A stretch of DNA of 34,719 bases, taken from NCBI RefSeq assembly GCF_002234915.1, contig NZ_NEWD01000025.1:1-34719 (forward strand). The letters run 5' to 3'. The notes under the pieces were generated by a model. It saw only the letters and a list, made by a program, of their open reading frames with translations. It searched no databases and was not told the DNA's origin. Below are positions 21,450 through 27,727 of this stretch, one piece after another (the first letter of the stretch is position 1; each line of letters starts with the position of its first letter). Both the position numbers and the translations under genes were made by a program. This stretch comes from Bifidobacterium vansinderenii. GTDB lineage: Bacteria; Actinomycetota; Actinomycetes; Actinomycetales; Bifidobacteriaceae.

Positions 21450-21520
21450 TCGCCTGTCGGCTCGCCTTCGCCTAAAAATGCCGCTGGCATTTTCTTTACG
21501 GCTCAGCCCCTCGAGGGGAA
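21450..21520 (-). terminator. Terminator-like hairpin and repeat fragment downstream of ffh
   Basis: AAAATGCC (21475-21482) and GGCATTTT (21486-21493) form an 8-bp stem with a 3-nt loop. On the minus strand it is followed by T residues, so it can terminate ffh transcription. CCCCTCGAGGGG (21507-21518) beside it looks like a hairpin I remnant of the repeat family. The remainder of 21059-21535 holds two repeat units and the EEP promoter. Confidence 0.6.
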
Positions 21521-21535
21521 ACGGGGGAGATGGGA

Positions 21536-23191
21536 TCAGCGACCGAAGAGGCCTCCGATGCCGCCGCCGAGGTTCGGCGGAAGCTCAGGCTGGCCGTTGC
21601 CGCCGAGCGCGTTCTGCAGACCCGCCGGAAGCGCCGGATTCTGCGGCTGCTTCTGGAACGCGGAACCGCCGCTCTTGCTCGAACCGGAGCCCTTGCCGCT
21701 CAGGCGCTCGCGCAATGCCTTCTCCTCGGCCTCGCGCTTCATCGGGTTTCCGGACTTGCCGCCCTTCTTCTTGCCCTTCTTACCCTTGCGCGCGCTCTTG
21801 CCGCCAGGACCGCCGAAGCCGCCCATGCCCGGCACGCCGCGAGAACCGTTGCTCATGCGCTTCATCATCTTGGATGCCTGCTCAAAGCGCTGCAGCAGCG
21901 CGTTCACCGCGGACACGGTGTTGCCCGAACCGTAGGCGATACGCGCACGACGCGAACCGTCGATGATCTTCGGATTGCGACGCTCCTCCGGGGTCATCGA
22001 ACGGATGATGGCCTCGGTGCGGTCCACCTCCTTCTCGTCGAACGCCTCAAGCTCCTTGCGATGCTGGGCCATACCCGGAATCATGCCGAGCAGGTTCTTC
22101 ATCGGACCAAGCTGGCGCACCTGCTGCAGCTGCTCCAGGAAGTCGTCGAGACCGAAGCTGCCATCGGAGATCTTCTCGGCGGCCTTGCGGGCCTCCTCCT
22201 CGTCGAACTGCTTCTGCGCCTGCTCGATCAGGGTGAGAATATCGCCCATGTCGAGGATTCGCGAGGCCATACGATCGGGGTGGAACACCTCGAAGTCCTT
22301 CAGGCCCTCGCCGTTGGACGCGAACAGGATCGGCTTGCCGGTCACGCTCGCCACAGACAGCGCGGCACCGCCACGGGCATCGCCATCGAGCTTGGAAAGC
22401 ACCACGCCGGTGAAGTCCACGCCCTCGTCGAACGCCTTGGCCGTCTGCACCGCATCCTGACCGATCATCGCATCGATCACGAACAGGATCTCGTTCGGGT
22501 TCACGGCGTCGCGGATGTCACGCGCCTGCTTCATCAGCGCCTCGTCCACGCCCAGACGACCGGCGGTATCGATGATCACCGTGTCATACAGCTTGGTCTT
22601 GGCCAGCTCGATCGAATCCTTGGCCACCTTCACCGGATCACCGGTGGTCAGGCCGGGAACGGTCACATCGTCGCCGCCATCGGACTGCACGCCCTTCTCC
22701 GGCGCGTACACGGGAACGCCCGCGCGCTCGCCCACCACCTGCAGCTGGGTCACAGCGTTCGGACGCTGAAGATCGGCCGCCACCAGCAGCGGCGTGTGAC
22801 CGGCGTCCTTGAGCCAGTAGCCGAGCTTGCCGGCGAGCGTGGTCTTACCGGCACCCTGCAGACCGGCGAGCATGATGATCGTCGGCGGGTTCTTGGCAAA
22901 GTTCAGCGGACGGTCCACGCCGGCGCCCAGGATCTGCGTGAGCTCGTCGTTGACGATCTTCACCACCTGCTGGGCGGGATTGAGCGCCTGCGAGACCTCC
23001 TCGCCCAGCGCGCGCTCGCGCACGTGGGCGGTGAAGGAACGCACCACGTCGAGCGCCACATCGGCGTCGAGCAGTGCTCGGCGGATTTCGCGGATCGTGC
23101 CGTCGATGTCCGCGTCGGTCAGCTTGCCCTTGGAGCGCAGATGCTTGAACGCGCCCGAGAGCCTATCGGTCAAAGAAGTAAAAGCAGCCAT
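21536..23191 (-). CDS. ffh: Signal recognition particle protein Ffh (SRP54)
   Basis: Ffh binds 4.5S RNA and signal sequences and directs ribosomes to FtsY and the Sec translocon. The 551-residue protein has the N domain (about 1-100). The G domain carries Walker A GLQGAGKTT (about 110-118), DTAGRLG and the closing SKLDGDARGG. The Met-rich M domain contains KNLLGMIPGM, the RNA-binding phrase SRRARIAYGSGNTVSAVNALL, and KMMKRMS. The tail is long and rich in Gly and Lys (GGFGGPGGKSARKGKKGKKKGG), ending in a Gly/Pro/Leu-rich stretch. A TAGACT -10-like box lies 10 nt before the ATG, implying a very short leader. The long open frame on the opposite strand is a shadow. Confidence 0.97.
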   Translation of the reverse strand: MAAFTSLTDRLSGAFKHLRSKGKLTDADIDGTIREIRRALLDADVALDVVRSFTAHVRERALGEEVSQALNPAQQVVKIVNDELTQILGAGVDRPLNFAKNPPTIIMLAGLQGAGKTTLAGKLGYWLKDAGHTPLLVAADLQRPNAVTQLQVVGERAGVPVYAPEKGVQSDGGDDVTVPGLTTGDPVKVAKDSIELAKTKLYDTVIIDTAGRLGVDEALMKQARDIRDAVNPNEILFVIDAMIGQDAVQTAKAFDEGVDFTGVVLSKLDGDARGGAALSVASVTGKPILFASNGEGLKDFEVFHPDRMASRILDMGDILTLIEQAQKQFDEEEARKAAEKISDGSFGLDDFLEQLQQVRQLGPMKNLLGMIPGMAQHRKELEAFDEKEVDRTEAIIRSMTPEERRNPKIIDGSRRARIAYGSGNTVSAVNALLQRFEQASKMMKRMSNGSRGVPGMGGFGGPGGKSARKGKKGKKKGGKSGNPMKREAEEKALRERLSGKGSGSSKSGGSAFQKQPQNPALPAGLQNALGGNGQPELPPNLGGGIGGLFGR

Positions 23192-23296
23192 AATGACCCC
23201 AAGTCTACCGACTGTGCGGGAGAACGGGAATCAAGGCGTTCTTTGCACTTGAACAGTTGTCTTGTCGGGGTGATTTGGGGTGTTGATGGAGTGGAT

Positions 23297-23348
23297 CCCT
23301 CCCTCAGTCCGATCTGACGATCGGCCAGCTCCCTCCCTCGGAGGGAGC
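23297..23348 (-). repeat. Two-hairpin repeat, type C, reverse orientation
   Basis: On the minus strand: GCTCCCTCCGAGGGAGGGAGC, TGG, CCGATC-GTCA-GATCGG, ACTGAGGGAGGG. Hairpin II is quite unlike those of the copies at 14054 and 23424, but pairing is perfect. Confidence 0.85.
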
Positions 23349-23380
23349 ACGGTACATATGTTCAGACCCTGCTGAGTTGG

Positions 23381-23405
23381 GCAGCTCCCTCCCTTGGAGA
23401 GAGCA
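23381..23405 (-). repeat. Truncated type C repeat (hairpin I only)
   Basis: Only the hairpin I portion (minus strand GTGCTCTCTCCAAGGGAG, then GGAGCTG) is recognisable. The hairpin II and tail portions are missing or decayed. It lies between two full copies. Confidence 0.6.
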
Positions 23406-23423
23406 CGCAGCTTGTTTTCTTTG

Positions 23424-23473
23424 TGCTCCCTCCGAGGGAGGGAGCTGGCGCGCGAAGCGCGACTGAGGGAGGG
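23424..23473 (+). repeat. Two-hairpin repeat, type C
   Basis: Hairpin I is GCTCCCTCCGAGGGAGGGAGC, then TGG. Hairpin II is CGCGC-GAA-GCGCG and the tail is ACTGAGGGAGGG. The ffh/ABC-F gap (23192-23554) contains this unit, an inverted unit, a fragment and little else. Confidence 0.85.
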
Positions 23474-23554
23474 CGCACGACCGAATACCGGCCGACGCCG
23501 GATGCTCAAGCTACCAGCCAGACATCAGATAACCGTCCGGTCGCGCATATCCGC

Positions 23555-25732
23555 CTACTCCAGTTGTTCGCTGAGCTCCATCCATTCCATTTCGAGCTCG
23601 TCGTTCTCCTCGGAGATGGACTGCAGCTGCTCGTTGAGCTTGTTCAGTCCCTCGAAATCGGTGGGATCGTGCGAGGCCATCTGCTCCTCGAGCTTCGCCT
23701 TCTGCTCCTCGAGCTTGGCGAGCTTACGCTCGATCGCATTGACACGACGGGACGCCTCGTGGAACTCCTTGCCGCTGAGCTTCGGCCTGGCGGCGGAATC
23801 GGAGTCGGCATCACCGGTACCGGACTCGCCGCTCGCAGTCGCGCCCGCAGTCGCAGTCGAACCGCCACGCTTCTTCCGCCCGGTCTCCGGCTCGGCCAGC
23901 ACCGAGTCCCAGCCGCTCTTCTGCGCCTGCTCCACCATGTCCAGATAATCCTGCACGCCGCCGGGCAGATGACGGATCTTGCCACCAAGCAGCGCGAACT
24001 GCTGATCGGTCACGCGTTCGAGCAGATACCGGTCGTGCGACACCACAATCAGCGTGCCGGGCCACGTGTCGAGCAGATCCTCCATCACGGCGAGCATATC
24101 GGTGTCGAGATCGTTGCCGGGCTCGTCCATGATCAGCACGTTCGGCTCGTCGAGCAGAATCAGCAGCAACTGCATACGGCGCTTCTGACCACCGGACAGG
24201 TCGCGGATCGGCGTCATCAGCTGCGCCGACTCGAAGCCGAGCCGTTCCATGAGCTGACCGGGCGTGACCTCCTTGCCGTCCACGATATAGCTCGGCTTGT
24301 AGCGGGACAGCACCTCCTTGATCTTGTACTTGCCCAGCTTCTCCAGCTCGTCGAGCCTTTGCGACAGCACGGCGAACTTCACGGTCTTGCCAATGTTCAC
24401 ATGGCCCGCGGTGGGCGTGATCGTGCCGTCGAGAATCTTCAGCAGCGTGGACTTGCCGGCGCCGTTCGCGCCGACGATGCCGAAACGATCACCCGGACCG
24501 ATCAGCCAGGTCACGTCGTCAAGGATCTTGCGACCGGAGACGGTGATCTTCTGCGCGGCGGAAGTCACATCGGCGGCGGCCGAAACGGTATCCCCATCCG
24601 CTGCCGTGGCGCCCGTCGTATCAGCGTTCTCGGCAGCGGCGGCATGGGCCTCGGCCACGGCAACGGCTTCGGGCACGCCCGCGTCGACCAGTCGGGGGTC
24701 GTCGAGATCGGTCACGGCCACCTCGACCGAACCATGCACCTGCGGTTCGGCATACGCGGACGGCACCACGTCCACACGTGACGTGGACTCATCCAAGGCG
24801 GCGGCATCCGGATCGATGTCGGTCATGCCCTGCGGCTTGGTGTAGATCTGCGTCACGTCGATCAGATCCACCACCTGCTTGCCCAAGCGGGACGTGGCCA
24901 TCTGCTTCAGCTCAAGCGTATTGCGCACCGGCGGCACGTCGGCGATCAGCTCGCGCGCGGCCTTCACGTGGAATTTCTGCTTGGTGGAACGGGCGCGGGC
25001 GCCACGCGTCAGCCAGGCGAGCTCCTTGCGGGCGAGATTGCGGCGCTTCGTCTCGCGCACGTCGGCCTGACGGTCGCGCTCCACACGCTGCAGCATGTAC
25101 GCGGAGTAGCCGCCCTCGAACGGCTCGATCACTCCGTCGTGCACCTCCCACATGGATTCGCACACCTCGTCGAGGAACCAACGATCGTGTGTCACAAGCA
25201 GCAGCGCACCCTGCCCCTTGGCCCAGCGGTTCTTCAGATGCTCGGCCAGCCAGTGGATCGTCACCACATCCAAGTGGTTGGTGGGCTCGTCGAGTGCGAG
25301 AATATCCCAGTCGTGCAGCAGCAGTCGGGCAAGATCGGCGCGACGACGCTGGCCGCCGGACAGCGAACCGATCTTCGCGTCCAGTGAGATACCGCCCAAC
25401 AGCGACTCCACGATCTCACGCGACGTGTTGTCCGACGCCCACTCGTAGTCCTCACGGTTCTCCAGCGCGGCCTGACGCACGGTGGCGTTGTCGTCGAGCG
25501 GATCACGCTGGTCGAGCATACCGAACGTGAGTCCGCCGCGGATGGTCACACGGCCCGAATCGGGTTCCTGCGTGCCGTTGAACAGATGCAGCAGCGTGGA
25601 TTTTCCGTCGCCGTTACGGCCGACGATGCCGATGCGATCCCCTTCGAAAACGCCCTGCGTCACATCGGTGAAGATGGTTTTGGTGGCGAAGGCGAGCGAT
25701 ACGTGTTCAAGTCCCAAATCATAAACCGGCAT
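23555..25732 (-). CDS. ABC-F family ATPase, Uup-like
   Basis: This 725-residue protein has two ABC ATPase domains and no membrane segments, so it is an ABC-F protein acting on ribosomes or nucleic acid rather than a transporter. The first domain has GRNGDGKST, LSGGQRRRADLARLLL and LDEPTNHLD. The second has GANGAGKST, LSGGQKRRMQLL and MDEPGNDLD, the last recalling Uup. A C-terminal coiled coil (about 650-725, REVNAIERKLAKLEEQKAKLEEQ-like) also fits Uup. Between the domains (about residues 295-400) is an Ala/Asp/Thr-rich insertion not expected in the family. A TACATT -10-like box lies 8 nt before the ATG, so the mRNA is probably leaderless. Antibiotic protection is possible but not indicated. 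Confidence 0.88.
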   Translation of the reverse strand: MPVYDLGLEHVSLAFATKTIFTDVTQGVFEGDRIGIVGRNGDGKSTLLHLFNGTQEPDSGRVTIRGGLTFGMLDQRDPLDDNATVRQAALENREDYEWASDNTSREIVESLLGGISLDAKIGSLSGGQRRRADLARLLLHDWDILALDEPTNHLDVVTIHWLAEHLKNRWAKGQGALLLVTHDRWFLDEVCESMWEVHDGVIEPFEGGYSAYMLQRVERDRQADVRETKRRNLARKELAWLTRGARARSTKQKFHVKAARELIADVPPVRNTLELKQMATSRLGKQVVDLIDVTQIYTKPQGMTDIDPDAAALDESTSRVDVVPSAYAEPQVHGSVEVAVTDLDDPRLVDAGVPEAVAVAEAHAAAAENADTTGATAADGDTVSAAADVTSAAQKITVSGRKILDDVTWLIGPGDRFGIVGANGAGKSTLLKILDGTITPTAGHVNIGKTVKFAVLSQRLDELEKLGKYKIKEVLSRYKPSYIVDGKEVTPGQLMERLGFESAQLMTPIRDLSGGQKRRMQLLLILLDEPNVLIMDEPGNDLDTDMLAVMEDLLDTWPGTLIVVSHDRYLLERVTDQQFALLGGKIRHLPGGVQDYLDMVEQAQKSGWDSVLAEPETGRKKRGGSTATAGATASGESGTGDADSDSAARPKLSGKEFHEASRRVNAIERKLAKLEEQKAKLEEQMASHDPTDFEGLNKLNEQLQSISEENDELEMEWMELSEQLE

Positions 25733-25742
25733 GATTCACCAA

Positions 25743-25807
25743 TGTACCGGCACCCGGCGTCAGTGATCGAGAATCCGGATCCGGCGGATCTGGGTAAAAC
25801 CGGTACA
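25743..25807. promoter_or_regulatory. Inverted repeat next to the ABC-F start
   Basis: TGTACCGG (25743-25750) and CCGGTACA (25800-25807) are perfect inverted arms 49 nt apart. The left arm overlaps the predicted ABC-F -10 box (minus strand TACATT, 25741-25746). The right arm overlaps a variant of the TCTGGGTNAAACCG element described next. Confidence 0.4.
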
Positions 25808-25905
25808 TAAGGAACGGGATTACGGGGTGTTCATGATGCGGATATACCCAGAACGGTCCGAAATGATTCGGTTTGACCCAGAAACAGTGATCGGTTTGAC
25901 CCAGA
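25789..25905. promoter_or_regulatory. Cluster of repeated ACCCAGA elements upstream of the exopolysaccharide operon
   Basis: TCGGTTTGACCCAGA occurs twice (25868-25882 and 25891-25905), offset by 23 bp. A third, shorter ACCCAGA is at 25846-25852. An inverted near-copy, TCTGGGTAAAACCGG, is at 25789-25803. The arrangement looks like multiple sites for one DNA-binding protein. The gap 25733-26105 has no other convincing gene. Confidence 0.55.
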
Positions 25906-25960
25906 TTCGACCGAACGACCGCAAATATGAGCACCCCCGTTTTCTTATCCCACCCGTTGA

Positions 25961-25975
25961 TATAGGATGAGGGGG
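25961..25975 (+). promoter_or_regulatory. Exopolysaccharide leader motif, copy 1
   Basis: TATAGGATGAGGGGG recurs exactly at 29669-29683 in front of the BY-kinase gene. TATAGG or TAGGAT may serve as a -10 box. A C-run (25934-25938) lies upstream and could pair with the G-run. It is about 130 nt before the sugar transferase start. Confidence 0.55.
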
Positions 25976-26105
25976 CTGTTGCGCCTTGATGAGTATGTGG
26001 CTTACGGTTTGTGACGTTTGCCATATTTCCGTGAAGCGCGTGGCATTCGGTACCCCCCTGAAGCGGTACCGTGAGGACGAGAGCGCGTGTAAGAGAGGGC
26101 GGAGA

Positions 26106-27725
26106 GTGAGTCAGAGAACCGCAGTCGACGTGGATGACACGACAGGCGTGAATGACGTGAATGGTGTGAACGACGTAAACGATACGACGAAGTCCGTTGC
26201 GGTCGACGAGAACAAAGACACGACCAACGAAGAGCCCCTGAGCAGCACCGGTGTGCGTCAGATGGCGAACGTGCTGTACTGGCGATTCTTCGTCAACCTG
26301 GTCCTCATGGTGCTCGACGGCACCATGCTCGTCATCGCGAACCTGATCATGTTCAACGTGGACCCGCTCGCCTATCTGCCGTACGGCGACAACTTCCGCA
26401 CGCAGCTGACGGCCGGCTTCCTGTTCGTCCTGCTCGGCGCCGTATACGTGGGCTGCCTGCACAGCTCCGGCATCTACCACCGTCACGTGATGGGCGACGG
26501 CTTCCAGGTGAACTACAAGATCATCGAAGGCGTGGTGAAACTGGTCGTCATCCAGTGCGCCGTCAACTACATCTTCAAATATCCGCTGCCCAACCATATT
26601 CTTTTCGAAGCGGCCGCACTCACCCTCGTGTTCACCGTGATCGAACGCATCATCGCCCGCGTGGTCATCACTCGCCGACGCAAGACCGGCAAGTATTCGT
26701 ACGCCACCATCGTGATGGGCTCGCCCGAGTGCATCGAGCGCACGCTGCACCGACTGCACAAGCGTTCGCAGCTCAACTACCGCACTGTGGGCGTGTGCCC
26801 GATCGGCGTGGATCCGAAGACCAAGAAGATCATCTCCGTGCCGATCCCCGACACCGTGAACATCGACGAGCACCTGACCGTGCTGCCCTACAGCACCACG
26901 ATCGGTGAAACCGCAGTGAACGCCGGCGTGCAGACCATCCTGATCTGCGACGTGATCCGCCGCGACTCCGTCGAATTCAATGTGCTCTCGCTCGCCGTGG
27001 AATCGCTCGACGTGGAGATCGCGCTCGCTGCCGGCGCCGCCGACATGGGTGCGCACCGCATGTACTTCCGCAACATCCAGGGCATGCCGGTGCTGACCAT
27101 GCACCTGCCTCAGTACGGCTACGCCACCCGTCTGATCAAGCGCGTGTTTGACATCGTGTGCTCGCTGCTGCTCATCATCCTGTCGTCGCCGGTCACCATT
27201 ATCACGGCCATCGCCATCAAACTCGACGACCACGGTCCGGTGTTCTACACGCAGAAGCGCATCGGGCTGCGCGGCAAGCCGTTCCGCATGATCAAGTTCC
27301 GTTCCATGGTGACGAACGCCGACGAGCTCAAGGCTAAGCTCGCCGCCGAGAACGGCCAGACCGATCGTTTCATCTTCAAGATGAAGAAGGATCCGCGCAT
27401 CACCAAGGTGGGCCACGTGATCCGCAAGTGGAGCATCGACGAGCTGCCGCAGTTCTTCAACGTGCTCAAGGGAGACATGAGCCTGGTGGGCCCGCGCCCG
27501 CCGCTGCCCGAGGAATATGCCCGCTACAACCGCCTCTATGCCACGCGCATGTTCGTCAAGCCGGGCATCACCGGTCCGTGGCAGGTCTCCGGCCGTAGCG
27601 ATCTGACCGCCGAGGAGTCGGAGCAGCTGGACGTCTCGTACGTGCAGGACTGGTCCATCACCGGCGACATCACGATCCTGTTCAAGACCGTGCAGGTGGT
27701 GCTCACGCACAAGGGTGCGTACTGA
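26106..27725 (+). CDS. Priming sugar transferase (undecaprenyl-phosphate glycosyl-1-phosphate transferase)
   Basis: This enzyme begins exopolysaccharide synthesis by moving a sugar-1-phosphate from a nucleotide sugar to undecaprenyl phosphate. I start it at GTG 26106, preceded by the purine-rich AGAGAGGGCGGAGA, giving 539 residues. The open frame runs back to a TTG at 25986 without support. An N-terminal polar stretch holds a VND/VNG repeat (residues about 15-26), followed by about four membrane segments and a nucleotide-binding-like region. The C-terminal catalytic domain (PF02397 type) includes RVFDIVCSLLLIILSSP, GPVFYTQKRIG, FRMIKFRSM, DPRITKVGHVIRKWSIDELPQ (about 429) and SLVGPRPP (about 461). 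It is the first gene of the operon; the next starts 2 nt after its stop. Confidence 0.9.
   Translation: MSQRTAVDVDDTTGVNDVNGVNDVNDTTKSVAVDENKDTTNEEPLSSTGVRQMANVLYWRFFVNLVLMVLDGTMLVIANLIMFNVDPLAYLPYGDNFRTQLTAGFLFVLLGAVYVGCLHSSGIYHRHVMGDGFQVNYKIIEGVVKLVVIQCAVNYIFKYPLPNHILFEAAALTLVFTVIERIIARVVITRRRKTGKYSYATIVMGSPECIERTLHRLHKRSQLNYRTVGVCPIGVDPKTKKIISVPIPDTVNIDEHLTVLPYSTTIGETAVNAGVQTILICDVIRRDSVEFNVLSLAVESLDVEIALAAGAADMGAHRMYFRNIQGMPVLTMHLPQYGYATRLIKRVFDIVCSLLLIILSSPVTIITAIAIKLDDHGPVFYTQKRIGLRGKPFRMIKFRSMVTNADELKAKLAAENGQTDRFIFKMKKDPRITKVGHVIRKWSIDELPQFFNVLKGDMSLVGPRPPLPEEYARYNRLYATRMFVKPGITGPWQVSGRSDLTAEESEQLDVSYVQDWSITGDITILFKTVQVVLTHKGAY
26148..26183 (+). repeat. In-frame 9-bp tandem repeat in the sugar transferase gene
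   Basis: Four copies of a nine-base unit (GTGAATGAC and near variants) encode VND-VNG-VND-VND. Being in frame, copy-number change would alter only the length of the N-terminal tail. Confidence 0.7.
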
Positions 27726-27727
27726 TC

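Noticed and set aside
21530-23317. Plus-strand open frame of 595 codons opposite ffh
   Set aside because: It is antisense to a complete, highly conserved ffh gene, has a Leu/His/Arg composition typical of shadows, and shows no family motif.
10541-23473. Repeated sequences as a possible CRISPR array
   Set aside because: Copies occur in both orientations, at irregular distances, separated by genes, without regular spacers or cas genes.
23423-24781. Plus-strand open frame opposite the ABC-F gene
   Set aside because: It begins inside a repeat unit and is antisense to conserved ATPase motifs; no domain is recognisable.
23555-25732. ABC-F gene as an antibiotic-resistance determinant
   Set aside because: The Uup-like end of the second ATPase domain and C-terminal coiled coil fit a housekeeping ABC-F protein better, and no resistance context is present.
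25719-27710. Minus-strand open frame of 663 codons opposite the priming transferase
   Set aside because: His/Val/Asp-rich composition and full overlap with a well-supported gene mark it as a shadow.
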